Shown: piece by piece, positions 18,529 through 27,430 of the stretch
How positions within the stretch are numbered: position 1 is the stretch's first letter
Layout: each line of letters opens with the position of its first letter
Assembly (NCBI RefSeq): GCF_000764495.1
Contig: NZ_JRLB01000008.1
Coordinates: forward strand, 1 to 52,683
From: Nitrincola sp. A-D6
Lineage (GTDB): Bacteria; Pseudomonadota; Gammaproteobacteria; Pseudomonadales; Balneatricaceae
DNA: 52,683 nucleotides
Reading direction: 5' to 3'
Notes under the pieces: model-generated
Told to the model about the DNA's origin: nothing
The model's input: the letters and a program-made list of their open reading frames with translations, nothing else
The model's database searches: none
Program-made: the position numbers and the translations under genes

Positions 18529-19146
18529 ATGACCGCCCTTGATGAAATTCACCAGTTCCTTCCTTGTGCAACCCCTGATCGTTGGATCGATGAAGCCGTA
18601 AAGCCAGAAAATCTCTGCTTGCTGTTGACCGATCATGCGCACTGTGAAAAGAAAGCCGCATCCACCGCGATGACGTTGATGTTTCGTTATGTGGATCGTC
18701 CTGATCTGCTGAATAAGATGTCCAGGTTAGCGCGGGAAGAGTTGATTCACTTTGAGCAGGTGCTGGCGATCATGCAGGAGCGGGGGATGGTGTATGACCA
18801 TTTATCCTCTTCACGCTATGCCGGCGGTTTGAGAAAGCATGTCAGAACATCAGAGCCGGGGCGGCTGATCGATGTGCTGATTATCGGTGCTTTGATAGAA
18901 GCGCGTTCCTGTGAGCGCTTCGCCAAGCTGGCGCCTTTTTTAGATGAGCAGTTGGGAAAGTTCTACCGTTCTCTGTTGAAGTCCGAATCACGTCACTATC
19001 AGGATTATCTGCACCTGGCACGTGAATATGCGGGCGAACCGATTGATGAACGCATCGCCTTTTTCTGTGAAGTCGAGCGGGAGTTGATTGAAGCTGAGGA
19101 TGAGGAGTTCCGCTTTCACAGCGGAACCCCGGTAGCGTTGCAATAG
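18529..19146 (+). CDS. miaE: tRNA 2-methylthio-N6-isopentenyladenosine hydroxylase
   Basis: MiaE is a non-heme di-iron enzyme that hydroxylates ms2i6A37 in tRNA using O2. The 205-residue protein has the ferritin-like ligand pattern: E40, then E71-x-x-H74 (EELIHF), then E124 and E153-x-x-H156 (SESRHYQDY). These are the residues expected to hold the two irons. The length and the start MTALDEIHQFLPCATP are typical. It is convergent with lpxH (19 bases apart). Confidence 0.93.
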   Translation: MTALDEIHQFLPCATPDRWIDEAVKPENLCLLLTDHAHCEKKAASTAMTLMFRYVDRPDLLNKMSRLAREELIHFEQVLAIMQERGMVYDHLSSSRYAGGLRKHVRTSEPGRLIDVLIIGALIEARSCERFAKLAPFLDEQLGKFYRSLLKSESRHYQDYLHLAREYAGEPIDERIAFFCEVERELIEAEDEEFRFHSGTPVALQ

Positions 19147-19165
19147 CTACACGCCAGAATCCGGA

Positions 19166-19891
19166 TCAGATCTCGAAAGAGATCAATTGGGTGCCGCGAG
19201 TATCGGCCTTGATATACCAGCCTTGTTTATCCCAGTCACCGAGTACCATGCGCTCGGCCGTGCCGCTGGTGAGTGCCAGTGGGTGAACAGCCGGGCGGTG
19301 CGTATGGCCGTGGATCAGGCGACTGACGGCGGCTTTTTCCATGGCTTGTTGCACCGTAGCGGGGCTGACATCCATGATCGCTTCAGCTTTTGCGGCACCC
19401 TGTTTTTTACTTTCCATCCGCAGTTGTTCGGCAATGGCGATACGCTCATCCACTGATTTCTGTAAAAATGCCTGTTGCCAGGCCGGATCTCTAACCTGTT
19501 GGCGAAACGTCTGATAGGCCGTGTCATCGCTGCAGAGCTGGTCACCGTGCATCAGTAACGTCATCACGCCGTCAGGAAAGCGTAGCTTAAAGGCTTCCGG
19601 CAGTAGTTGCGTGCCAGCCTGTTTGAGCCATTGCTGGCCCACCAGGAAGTCCCGGTTACCCGCCTGAAAAAACAACTGCATGCCGCGATCACTCAAACCT
19701 CGCAACTGCTCGGCCAGTTGTTCAGCTCCTGGCAGGGGGGCGTCATCACCTATCCAGTATTCAAACAGATCGCCCAGCAGGTAAAGCTGCTGGCAATCGC
19801 GATCAAGGTTGTCGAGGAAGCGGCTGAGCCCGGCCGATAAATCCGGTCGGCCGGGCTGCAGGTGGATATCAGATATCAGTATTAACGACAT
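19166..19891 (-). CDS. lpxH: UDP-2,3-diacylglucosamine diphosphatase
   Basis: LpxH hydrolyses UDP-2,3-diacylglucosamine to lipid X at the inner membrane. The 241-residue protein keeps the calcineurin-like metal motifs: D8-x-H10, GDLFE with D41, GNRD near 78-81, MHGD with H115, and GHTH at 195-198. The frame is intact. It lies 11 bases after ppiB on the same strand, so the two are probably one transcript, an arrangement (ppiB-lpxH) also seen in E. coli and Pseudomonas. Confidence 0.95.
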   Translation of the reverse strand: MSLILISDIHLQPGRPDLSAGLSRFLDNLDRDCQQLYLLGDLFEYWIGDDAPLPGAEQLAEQLRGLSDRGMQLFFQAGNRDFLVGQQWLKQAGTQLLPEAFKLRFPDGVMTLLMHGDQLCSDDTAYQTFRQQVRDPAWQQAFLQKSVDERIAIAEQLRMESKKQGAAKAEAIMDVSPATVQQAMEKAAVSRLIHGHTHRPAVHPLALTSGTAERMVLGDWDKQGWYIKADTRGTQLISFEI

Positions 19892-19902
19892 AAATTGATG
19901 GA

Positions 19903-20412
19903 TTACTCGGCGTTCGGCGCTTCCACGATCTCAGCTGAGACAATGATAACGTCTTCAGCCGGAACATCCTGGTGGCCTGCACGAGAAGTAGTCTTTACCT
20001 GTTTGATTTTATTAACAACATCCATGCCTTCGATCACTTTACCAAACACGGCATAACCCCAACCCTGAGAGGTTTTGGCGGTGTGATTAAGGAAACTGTT
20101 ATCTGACAGGTTGATAAAGAACTGGGCTGATGCTGAATGAGGGTCCATGGTACGGGCCATGGCGATGGTGCCGGTATCATTGGTCAGGCCGTTGTCGGCT
20201 TCATTTTCGATGCTGTCTTTGGTGTCTTTTTGCAGCATACCGGGTTCAAATCCACCACCCTGAATCATAAAGCCATCGATGACACGATGAAAAATAACGC
20301 CGTTATAAAAGCCATCTTCCACGTAGGATGCAAAATTAGCGGCTGTTTTAGGCGCTTTTTCATGATTCAGTTCAAGGGTGATGTCGCCGTGGTTAGTGTG
20401 CAAAATGATCAT
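19903..20412 (-). CDS. ppiB: Peptidyl-prolyl cis-trans isomerase B (cyclophilin)
   Basis: The 169-residue cytoplasmic cyclophilin catalyses proline isomerisation in protein folding. It has no signal peptide. The catalytic pattern [14 protein letters not shown] and later [13 protein letters not shown] are present, with the arginine of FHR as the catalytic residue. On the minus strand a TATAAT lies at 20446-20451, about 35 bases ahead of the ATG. It is divergent from glnS. Confidence 0.94.
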   Translation of the reverse strand: MIILHTNHGDITLELNHEKAPKTAANFASYVEDGFYNGVIFHRVIDGFMIQGGGFEPGMLQKDTKDSIENEADNGLTNDTGTIAMARTMDPHSASAQFFINLSDNSFLNHTAKTSQGWGYAVFGKVIEGMDVVNKIKQVKTTSRAGHQDVPAEDVIIVSAEIVEAPNAE

Positions 20413-20620
20413 CGTTTAAATCCTGTTGTGCTGAGTAAGGCCACTATTATACGCAAGTAGAAGTTTGCTGCATCTCAACTAATACAATTTTCAGTCGTTT
20501 TAATGTTCAATCGGCTACGCTGGGCCGTGCTTTAGCAGCTGCAGTCAGTTTATAATAGTCGGTTAATGTCAGTGATAGCTGAACCGCTATCCGTTTCATC
20601 AGCCAGTATAAGTTGCCCCT
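20413..20620. promoter_or_regulatory. Divergent promoter region of ppiB and glnS
   Basis: The 208-base gap has a TATAAT on each strand: minus strand at 20446-20451 for ppiB and plus strand at 20551-20556 for glnS. Neither has a strong -35 box at the right distance. Nothing else in the gap is gene-like. Confidence 0.5.
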
Positions 20621-22300
20621 ATGACCAAGCATGACAGCGTAAAGCCCACTAATTTTATTCATCAGATCATTGAACAGGATCTGCAGAACAACCTTAATGA
20701 TGGCAAAGTCACTACCCGTTTTCCGCCAGAGCCGAACGGTTATCTGCATATAGGTCACGCCAAATCCATCTGCCTGAACTTTGGTACGGCATTAAAGTTC
20801 GGCGGGGAGTGTAATCTGCGTTTTGACGACACTAACCCGGAGAAGGAAAGTCAGGAGTATATCGACTCAATTGTTGAAGATGTGCGCTGGCTGGGTTTTG
20901 AGTGGGCTGGCAAGATACGTTACACCTCGGATTACTTTCAGCAGTTGCATGACTGGGCGGTACACCTGATCAACACAGGCAAAGCCTATGTGGACCACCT
21001 GAATGCGGAACAGATGCGCGAATACCGTGGCACCTTGACGGAGCCGGGGTGCAATAGTCCATATCGGGAACGCACAGTTGAAGAAAATCTGGCACTGTTT
21101 GCACAGATGAAATCCGGCGAACTACCTGAAGGCAGTTGTGTGCTGCGGGCTAAAATTGATATGGCGGCAGCGAATATCAATCTGCGTGATCCGGTGATCT
21201 ATCGTATTCGTCATGCGCACCATCACCAAAGTGGTGATAGCTGGAAAATTTATCCTTCTTATGATTTTGCTCATGGACAGTCTGATGCGTTAGAGGGGGT
21301 TACTCATTCCATCTGTACCCTGGAGTTTGAAGATCACCGGCCATTATATGACTGGCTGATCGCCAACCTTCCAGTACCGGTGATTCCGCGCCAGTATGAG
21401 TTTGCCCGGTTAAATCTGAACTACACCATCACCAGTAAACGCAAACTCAAGCAACTGGTCGATGAGCAGCATGTCAGCGGCTGGGATGATCCACGTATGC
21501 CAACGATTTCCGGTCTGCGTCGTCGTGGTTATACGCCGGTAGCTATTCGTAATTTCTGTGACATGATCGGGGTCACCCGTTCCAATGGTGTGGTGGATAT
21601 GGCGATGCTGGAATCAGCCATTCGCGATGACCTCGATGCCAATGCCCCACGCGCCATGTGTGTGACACAGCCGTTGAAAGTGACCATTACCAACTTCCCG
21701 GAAGGGGAAGAGGAGTGGTTCGAATTACCCGCACACCCGAAAGATGACACGATGGGTAGCCGTAAAGTGAGCTTTGGCCGTAATTTGCTCATCGAGCAGG
21801 AAGACTTTGAAGAGGTGGCGCCACGTAAGTGGAAGCGCCTGGCTGCAGGCGAGGCGGTGCGTTTGCGTGGTGCCTACGTGATCCGTTGCGAGGAAGTAAT
21901 CAAGGATGCTTCAGGGCAGATTGTTGAGCTTAAGTGCAGCTATGATACAGCCACCCGAGGTGCCAATCCTGAGGGTTATAAAGCCAATGGCGTGATTCAT
22001 TGGGTGAATGCAGATAACTCAGTGGCCTGTGAGGTGCGTCTGTATGATCGTCTGTTTACAGAAGCCAATCCGGAAGCTGATAAAGAGAAAACATTCCTGG
22101 ATTACATTAACCCTGAATCTCTGGTGGTATTAACTGGTTGTCGTGCTGAGCCTGGGCTGGCAACAGCGGTAGCCGAAACCAATTTACAGTTTGAGCGTTT
22201 GGGCTATTTCTGCGTAGATAAAGCCACAACGCCTGATCAGTTGGTGTTCAATCGTACCGTTACTCTGCGTGACTCCTGGGCGAAGATTCAGAAAGGCTGA
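20621..22300 (+). CDS. glnS: Glutaminyl-tRNA synthetase
   Basis: The 559-residue class I synthetase charges tRNA-Gln. It has [12 protein letters not shown] with the HIGH motif at 43-46 and the KMSKS-equivalent TSKRK at 271-275, then the two-barrel C-terminal anticodon-binding region. The length is typical of the bacterial enzyme and the frame is intact. Its TGA shares a base with the ATG of the next gene (TGATG), so the lipoprotein gene is probably translated from the glnS message. Confidence 0.96.
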   Translation: MTKHDSVKPTNFIHQIIEQDLQNNLNDGKVTTRFPPEPNGYLHIGHAKSICLNFGTALKFGGECNLRFDDTNPEKESQEYIDSIVEDVRWLGFEWAGKIRYTSDYFQQLHDWAVHLINTGKAYVDHLNAEQMREYRGTLTEPGCNSPYRERTVEENLALFAQMKSGELPEGSCVLRAKIDMAAANINLRDPVIYRIRHAHHHQSGDSWKIYPSYDFAHGQSDALEGVTHSICTLEFEDHRPLYDWLIANLPVPVIPRQYEFARLNLNYTITSKRKLKQLVDEQHVSGWDDPRMPTISGLRRRGYTPVAIRNFCDMIGVTRSNGVVDMAMLESAIRDDLDANAPRAMCVTQPLKVTITNFPEGEEEWFELPAHPKDDTMGSRKVSFGRNLLIEQEDFEEVAPRKWKRLAAGEAVRLRGAYVIRCEEVIKDASGQIVELKCSYDTATRGANPEGYKANGVIHWVNADNSVACEVRLYDRLFTEANPEADKEKTFLDYINPESLVVLTGCRAEPGLATAVAETNLQFERLGYFCVDKATTPDQLVFNRTVTLRDSWAKIQKG

Positions 22301-23286
22301 TGAGTTGGCGTCTGATTCTGCTTGTGGCTGTTCAGCTCGGGCTTATAGCCTGTGCAGAACCGGCAATTAAGCCCGATCCGGTCGATTCCGGTGAGTCAGA
22401 TGAGGCGTTTGTTTCTGAGCCGTTTGAGGCAAACGCTGAATCTGACCCCTTCGAGGCGGTTGTCAGTCAGGCTTATCCTGAACTGCCAGATCGTTTAACC
22501 ATCGAGGCGCTGGCCGGATTAGCGGACGCCGTTAATGAAAGCTCAGGTCTGGCCTATCGCAATGGACATGTCTGGACGCATAACGATAGCGGTAATGATG
22601 CCATGTTATTTGAGCTGAGTGCCTCGGGTGAGCAGATTAACCGTCGCGTACATCCGCTGGAATCAGTCAATCACGACTGGGAAGCCTTGGCTCAGGATGA
22701 TGATTACCTCTATATTGCTGATTGCGGCAATAACCTGGGTGATCGGATCTGGATTCAGATTTATAAAGTAGCCTGGGATGAGCTGGATGCGGCTCGGGAT
22801 CGTGGTGTGGTGGCTTCACAACGGCTCAATGTTCGCCTGGCCGATACGCAGCCTGAGCGTAATCTGCGTGCTCATAATAATGACTGTGAAGCGCTGACAG
22901 TAGTAGGTGATGAACTTTGGCTGCTAACCAAGAACTGGCAGAACAATAACACCCGCCTGTATCGTCTGAACAAGCATGCTGAGGCTCAGCAGGCTATCAG
23001 TCATGCCGAGTATCCAGTCCGAGGTCTGATTACCGGCGCAGATTATAATCCGCAAACACAGCAACTGGCATTAATTGGCTATCGGCTGGGGTTTTTAAAT
23101 ACATCCGCGTTTATCTGGTTGTTACCGGTCACAGACGGACAGCCAGACTGGAGTCAAGCCAGTTATCATCAGCTTAACCCGATGGGGCAGTGGGAAGCTA
23201 TTATGTGGCATGAGGGTGATCTCGTCGTCACGCGTGAGACCAGTCTGCTGGGCCGGGCGCAGCTTGGCATTATCCGACTGAATTAA
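22300..23286 (+). CDS. Putative outer-membrane lipoprotein of unknown function, beta-propeller-like
   Basis: I do not recognise this 328-residue protein. The N-terminus has a signal peptide with lipobox LIAC and lipid-attachment cysteine C18; the next residue is alanine, which favours outer-membrane sorting. An acidic linker (about residues 20-60) leads to a domain with repeated strand-turn patterns such as NGHVWTHNDSGNDAMLFEL, WEALAQDDDYLYIADCGNN and LTVVGDELWLLTKN, suggesting a beta-propeller. It is coupled to glnS by a one-base overlap and followed 83 bases later by cysS. The function cannot be inferred. Confidence 0.8.
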   Translation: MSWRLILLVAVQLGLIACAEPAIKPDPVDSGESDEAFVSEPFEANAESDPFEAVVSQAYPELPDRLTIEALAGLADAVNESSGLAYRNGHVWTHNDSGNDAMLFELSASGEQINRRVHPLESVNHDWEALAQDDDYLYIADCGNNLGDRIWIQIYKVAWDELDAARDRGVVASQRLNVRLADTQPERNLRAHNNDCEALTVVGDELWLLTKNWQNNNTRLYRLNKHAEAQQAISHAEYPVRGLITGADYNPQTQQLALIGYRLGFLNTSAFIWLLPVTDGQPDWSQASYHQLNPMGQWEAIMWHEGDLVVTRETSLLGRAQLGIIRLN

Positions 23287-23369
23287 CCTTGGGTTAACCT
23301 GTATCCTATATAATCCGTGCTCTGGCTGTGTCGCAGTCAGAGGCCATATCAAGATCAAGAGTGCATAGC

Positions 23370-24770
23370 ATGTTACAGATATACAATACCCTGACACGTT
23401 CCAAAACACCCTTTGAACCTTTGCAAGCTGGGAAAATCGGCATGTATGTGTGTGGTGTAACGGTCTATGATTATTGTCATATTGGGCATGCACGGGTGAT
23501 GGTGTCGTTTGATGTGATCACCCGCTATTTACGCTGGTCTGGCTGGGAGGTCAACTACGTCCGCAATATCACCGATGTGGATGACAAAATCATGCGCCGG
23601 GCGGCCGAAAATGGCGAAACCGTTGAACATCTGACTCAGCGGATGATCGCCGCAATGCATGAGGATGAACAGACCCTGTCAGTGTTACGCCCGGACCATG
23701 AGCCGCGGGTCACCACGCACATGGATAATATCATTGTGTTTATCACTGACTTGATTGATAGAGGCTTTGCTTACCGGGCTGACAATGGTGATGTATATTA
23801 CCGTGTCGAGAAGTTTGATGGCTATGGCAAGCTCAGTGGTCAACAGATCGAAGAGCTGCGTTCAGGTGCGCGTGTGGAAGTTGATGCCTTGAAAGAAAGC
23901 CCACTGGATTTTGTGCTCTGGAAAGCGGCCAAGGCTGGCGAGATCAGTTGGTCCTCCCCCTGGGGAGATGGGCGTCCGGGCTGGCATATTGAGTGTTCAG
24001 CCATGTCGCGTTGCTGCATAGGCACCACCCTGGATATTCATGGTGGCGGGCCGGACTTGCCGTTTCCACACCATGAAAATGAGATAGCCCAGTCCGAAGC
24101 GGCCAATGATTGTACCTATGCCAATTACTGGATGCATGCGGGTGCCGTCAGGGTGAATCAGGAAAAAATGTCCAAGTCGTTGAATAACTTTTTTACCATT
24201 CGTGACGTATTGAAAGCCTATAACCCGGAAGTGGTGCGCTATTTTCTAACCAGTGCACATTATCGCAGCTATATCGATTATTCAGAATCCAGCTTGACTG
24301 AGGCGCGTTCTGCCCTGGAGCGTTTCTATCAGGCACTGCAGGGTGTTGAGCTTGCCGCTGAACCACAGGGGGTTAATCCAGCCTACCAGCAGCGTTTTTG
24401 TGAGGCGATGGATGATGATTTTAATACTCCGAAAGCGCTGGCGGTGTTATTTGAGCTGGTGAATGAATTGAATAGCGCAAAACGTGAGCAGTCTGCATTA
24501 CTGCCGCATCTGGCAGGGGAGCTGAAACGTCTTGCCGGAGTGCTGGGGTTATTGCAGCAGAGTCCGGATCAGTTCCTCAAGGGGGAAGATAAAGCCGGTG
24601 AGATCAGTGCGGCAGAGATCGAAAGCTTGATAGATGCACGTAAACAAGCCAGGGACAACAAGGACTATGCAGGTGCTGATCGGATCAGACAGACGCTTCT
24701 TGATCAAGGCGTGGTGTTGAAAGACAGTCGTGAAGGCACCAGTTGGTATCGTGAAACGGTTTCCTCCTGA
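23370..24770 (+). CDS. cysS: Cysteinyl-tRNA synthetase
   Basis: The 466-residue enzyme charges tRNA-Cys. Zinc ligand C28 lies in MYVCGVTVYD, HIGH at residues 37-40, further zinc-site residues in WHIECSAMS and HHENEIAQS, and KMSKS at 266-270. The ATG at 23370 gives MLQIYNTLTR, the standard N-terminus; an in-frame upstream start at 23328 has no family support. Confidence 0.96.
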   Translation: MLQIYNTLTRSKTPFEPLQAGKIGMYVCGVTVYDYCHIGHARVMVSFDVITRYLRWSGWEVNYVRNITDVDDKIMRRAAENGETVEHLTQRMIAAMHEDEQTLSVLRPDHEPRVTTHMDNIIVFITDLIDRGFAYRADNGDVYYRVEKFDGYGKLSGQQIEELRSGARVEVDALKESPLDFVLWKAAKAGEISWSSPWGDGRPGWHIECSAMSRCCIGTTLDIHGGGPDLPFPHHENEIAQSEAANDCTYANYWMHAGAVRVNQEKMSKSLNNFFTIRDVLKAYNPEVVRYFLTSAHYRSYIDYSESSLTEARSALERFYQALQGVELAAEPQGVNPAYQQRFCEAMDDDFNTPKALAVLFELVNELNSAKREQSALLPHLAGELKRLAGVLGLLQQSPDQFLKGEDKAGEISAAEIESLIDARKQARDNKDYAGADRIRQTLLDQGVVLKDSREGTSWYRETVSS

Positions 24771-24800
24771 GCTATAGCAGTCAGCGGAGCTTCTGGTCGT

Positions 24801-24822
24801 AATGCTGGAATACAGCATTCCA
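24801..24822 (+). other. Two overlapping, mutually exclusive hairpins ahead of mgtE
   Basis: In the 85-base gap before mgtE, AATGCTG-GAATA-CAGCATT (24801-24819) and TGGAAT-ACAGC-ATTCCA (24806-24822) are both perfect stems but share bases, so only one can form at a time. A control role is possible but unproven; the gap is too short for a classic M-box riboswitch. Confidence 0.5.
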
Positions 24823-24855
24823 CTTCAATCAGTTTTGTGTAGATAGAGGGTTTTC

Positions 24856-26212
24856 ATGCACGAAGGAACGCAGTTTTCATCAGCTGAAGAGCAGCTGGTT
24901 TATTTGCAGGCATTGATTGAAGCTGAGGATCACTCAGGTCTTTGTCGTGCCTTGGAAGATAAAGAATCTGCTGATCTTGCGCGCTGGCTGGAATCCTTCC
25001 CTGCCAATCAACGCCATCAGATCTGGTTAGCCGTACCGGATAGCCAGCTCGGTGAAGTGCTGGCTGAAGTGGCTGAGGATATCCGTACAGAGTACATGAC
25101 CGATATGTCGGTGGCTGATGTCACTGAGCTGGTCAAAGGACTGGATGCGCAGGAAGTAGCCGAAGTACTTGATGTAGTCGAAGACCACCTTAAAACAGAG
25201 GTCTATGAGTCACTTGACGAGATTATCCGCTCTCAGGTGGAGGTGCTCCAGGCGTATGACGAAGATACCGTTGGTCGTTACATGGACCCGGAAACCGTCA
25301 ATGTCAAGCAGGGCGTAACTCTGGAAGCCGTACAGCGCTTTGTACGTATTCATAAGTTGCTGGATGATGAGTCACAGGAAATTATGGTGACAGATAAGGA
25401 TAAGCGCCTGCTGGGTACGATTACCCTGATTGATCTGGTTAAACAGAATCAGGATTCGCTGGTAGATGAGTTCATGTACAAGGCCTTCACCCTGAATGAC
25501 ACTATGAAGGTCAATGACGCCGCTTCAGTGCTCAGGCCAGGGAACTTTATTTCGCGCCGGTAACCAATGCTGAGGGGGTCTTGGTAGGGCAGTTGAACAT
25601 TGCCGATATTATTGAAATTACTCAGGATGATTCCGACATGACTTTAAAGCACATGTCTGGTGTCAGTGATGAGGAAGAGTTATTTTCCCCTATTCTTCAG
25701 AGTGCCAAAAGTCGGGGTATCTGGCTGGGTATTAATCTGGCGACAGCCTTTCTGGCCGCGGCCGTGATTGGTCAGTTTGAGGCCGTACTGGAACAGGTAG
25801 TGGCTCTGGCCGTGTTGATGCCTGTCGTTGCCAGTATGGGCGGCATTGCCGGGAGTCAGACGTTGACAGTGGTGATACGCGGTATGGCGCTGGGGCAGAT
25901 AGCCGGTAATAACAAGGTCTGGCTATTCAATAAAGAGTTATGGGTGGGGTTGACCAACGGGGTTATCTGGCACTGGTCGTTGGCCTGATCTCTCACCTCT
26001 GGTTTGGTGATCCAAAGATATCTCTGGTCATTTCAATTGCAATACTCGTGAATATGACACTTGCCAACCTGGCCGGTATTACGATTCCGTTGCTGTTGAA
26101 AAAGCTGAAGATCGATCCGGCTCTATCAGGGGCTGTCATTCTGACAACGGTAACCGATGTTGCAGGCTTTTTGTCTTTCCTGGGGTTGGCAACCCTCATA
26201 ATTTTGCATTGA
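24856..26212 (+). CDS. mgtE: MgtE-family magnesium transporter (two frame breaks)
   Basis: MgtE is a Mg2+ channel gated by its cytoplasmic domains. An N-terminal helical domain (about residues 1-135) is followed by two CBS-type modules and a C-terminal membrane domain with VVASMGGIAGSQTLTVVIRG, the conserved pore region. The frame breaks near 25532 (one C missing; restored VLQARELYFAPVTN) and near 25970 (one G missing; restored GVIWALVVGLISH). With both the length is 452 residues, as expected. Both lie in short runs and look like sequencing error. The end faces the small minus-strand membrane ORF at 26236-26397. Confidence 0.9.
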
Positions 26213-26235
26213 AGTAGTAAAGCACATTAAAAAGC

Positions 26236-26397
26236 TTATATAAGCCACAGAATAGTGGAGCCGAGAAGTACCGTGCAAGATATTCCTGCCCAGACTATCA
26301 GTGTCTGATGTCTTTGGTGAAGCCATCCCAATAAGCGTGTTTCAGGGGTCAGATCATCGTCTATACTACCTTGGGACCAGCGCTGTTGTGGTTTCAT
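26236..26397 (-). CDS. Small predicted single-pass membrane protein, 53 residues
   Basis: ATG at 26395-26397 opens a 53-residue frame with a polar N-terminal half (KPQQRWSQGSIDDDLTPE) and a hydrophobic C-terminal segment (about residues 32-52), ending at TAA 26236-26238. It starts 13 bases after the stop of the sigma-like gene upstream, with AAGGAT as a ribosome site, so both are probably one transcript under the Fur-like box at 26744-26762. I recognise no family. A small membrane partner of the sigma-like protein (for example an anti-sigma) is one idea but nothing in the residues proves it. Confidence 0.5.
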   Translation of the reverse strand: MKPQQRWSQGSIDDDLTPETRLLGWLHQRHQTLIVWAGISCTVLLGSTILWLI

Positions 26398-26410
26398 CAC
26401 GTATGTATCC

Positions 26411-26698
26411 TTAATAATTAAGCACAGAAGGCGTGCGTGGTTGCCTTTGGGGTATATACAAACCAGTGCTGATGCGTTGCCGCTTTCTGTATTGTCCCAG
26501 CCGGTTTGCCATGGATAGCAGTTGTGCCATCGGGTTGCCTACACAGAGTTTTACGGGTGAGTTCCACAGGTAAAACAACAGATCCTGGGTAATCTCATTA
26601 GCAAAATTGGCGGATCCGAATAACCCTGAAAGATAGGCATTCAACTCTTCATGATGTTGAGACAGGTATTCAGACAGGTCAGTTGCTTGTTCATCCAT
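26411..26698 (-). CDS. Truncated ECF sigma-70 region 2-like protein
   Basis: The 95-residue protein resembles the N-terminal half of FecI-type ECF sigma factors: LSQHHEELNAYLSGLFGSANFANEITQD matches in part the region 2 helix pattern, followed by VGNPMAQLLSMANRLGQYRKRQ, the NPxAYLxxxARN-like segment. It then ends in a short Pro/Arg-rich tail. Region 4, which reads the -35 box, is absent in all frames downstream, so this is not a full sigma factor. A Fur-like box lies about 46 bases ahead of its start. It may be a decayed fecI or a small regulator in its own right. Similarity is read by eye and needs a profile search. Confidence 0.6.
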   Translation of the reverse strand: MDEQATDLSEYLSQHHEELNAYLSGLFGSANFANEITQDLLFYLWNSPVKLCVGNPMAQLLSMANRLGQYRKRQRISTGLYIPQRQPRTPSVLNY

Positions 26699-26743
26699 CC
26701 TCTGATTCTCCCGGATAATTCATTTCAATAAGCTTACATTAGT

Positions 26744-26762
26744 CGTAATGATAACTATTATC
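26744..26762 (-). promoter_or_regulatory. Fur-box-like site ahead of the sigma-like gene
   Basis: CGTAATGATAACTATTATC matches 15 of 19 positions of the standard Fur box (GATAATGATAATCATTATC). It lies 46 bases upstream of the minus-strand sigma-like gene and about 110 bases upstream of bfd on the other strand. Confidence 0.7.
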
Positions 26763-26822
26763 AATAGCAGTCATAGTATTTTTAAAAAAAATCAGGAAGG
26801 ATAAAAATCTCTTGTAATATTT

Positions 26823-26839
26823 ATGATAAGCGTTATCAT
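26823..26839 (+). promoter_or_regulatory. Fur-box-like palindrome ahead of bfd
   Basis: ATGATAA-GCG-TTATCAT is a perfect 7-base inverted repeat and fits the 7-1-7 Fur pattern (TGATAAG-C-GTTATCA) at 12 of 14 positions. It lies 36 bases before the bfd ATG, as expected for iron-repressed bfd. Confidence 0.75.
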
Positions 26840-26874
26840 TTGTGTTGAGATTGATTAGATTAGAGGGCTTGCTG

Positions 26875-27078
26875 ATGTATGTCTGTATCTGTAATGGTGT
26901 TACTGAACGTGAAGTGCATCAGGCAATTGATAGTGGGGCGACGAGCGTGCGTGATTTGAATCGTTCACTTCAGGTGGGTAGTTGCTGTGGCAAGTGTGTT
27001 TGCCTGGCCCGTGATATGTTGCGTACGCAATCACAACCTGATGTTAGTTGCGACTTTGTAGATGCGGCTGCCTGTTAG
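26875..27078 (+). CDS. bfd: Bacterioferritin-associated ferredoxin
   Basis: Bfd is a small [2Fe-2S] protein that delivers electrons to bacterioferritin so stored Fe3+ can be released. The 67-residue protein starts MYVCICNGVTEREV with cluster cysteines C4 and C6, then C38 and C41 in SCCGKC. The ATG at 26875 is chosen over an upstream in-frame start because it gives the conserved N-terminus. The Fur-like palindrome upstream fits induction by iron starvation. The bacterioferritin genes lie just downstream on the opposite strand. Confidence 0.94.
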   Translation: MYVCICNGVTEREVHQAIDSGATSVRDLNRSLQVGSCCGKCVCLARDMLRTQSQPDVSCDFVDAAAC

Positions 27079-27250
27079 GTTTTGCCTCCTGATGCTCATG
27101 GAAGAGCACTGAATTTCTGTTCCCATCCTCATTTCCCTGTTCATTTTCCTTTCTGTAAGACATCTCTTTTTTCAAAATAATGTTAAGTCCCAAGGTGTTG
27201 GTTTGTGTATGCCTGGGCGATTATCTGCGTTGATATTCAAGCGATTGGCG
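27079..27250. other. Non-coding stretch after bfd
   Basis: Apart from a weak 5-base stem (TGCTC / GAGCA) shortly after the bfd stop I see no gene or strong signal here. It ends at the terminator of the opposite strand. Confidence 0.5.
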
Positions 27251-27286
27251 AAAAAAAACCGTAACACAGTTTGAGCTGTGTTACGG
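27251..27286 (-). terminator. Strong intrinsic terminator for the bacterioferritin strand
   Basis: A perfect 11-base stem CCGTAACACAG / CTGTGTTACGG with a 6-base loop is followed on the minus strand by eight T. It lies 145 bases beyond the last bacterioferritin stop codon. Confidence 0.92.
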
Positions 27287-27349
27287 CCTAACGTGCTGAG
27301 AGCACATGAACTGTAGTGCGGTTAAGCACGAGTTCAACCTGTCAATGAA
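27251..27349 (-). ncRNA. Candidate structured small RNA downstream of the bacterioferritin genes
   Basis: On the minus strand three hairpins stand in series: GAACT-C-GTGC / GCAC-TAC-AGTTC (27308-27335), AUGUGC-UCUCA-GCACGU (27291-27307, with a U-G pair), and the terminator stem at 27259-27286 followed by eight U. The second stem pairs fully only on the minus strand, which argues for a minus-strand RNA. Ahead of it is a possible promoter with -35 TTGCAA (27378-27383), 17-base spacer, and -10 TACCAT (27355-27360); a palindrome TGCAAA-N9-TTTGCA fills the spacer. An RNA of about 100 bases would result. I see no match to RyhB or PrrF. It could instead be only a structured 3' end of the bacterioferritin message. 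Confidence 0.45.
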
Positions 27350-27430
27350 TCTTCATGGTAATGCAAAGCGTTATCGTTTGCAATTGCTTTGAAGAAAAAA
27401 TCTATAATTTTTTTTAGTCTTGTTTGTGGA

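Noticed and set aside
24771-24855. M-box magnesium riboswitch before mgtE
   Set aside because: The gap is 85 bases, too short, and the conserved core is not visible.
26411-26698. Full-length FecI-type sigma factor split by a frameshift
   Set aside because: No region 4 sequence is found downstream in any frame.
27251-27349. RyhB or PrrF homologue
   Set aside because: No recognisable core sequence; only position and structure suggest a small RNA.
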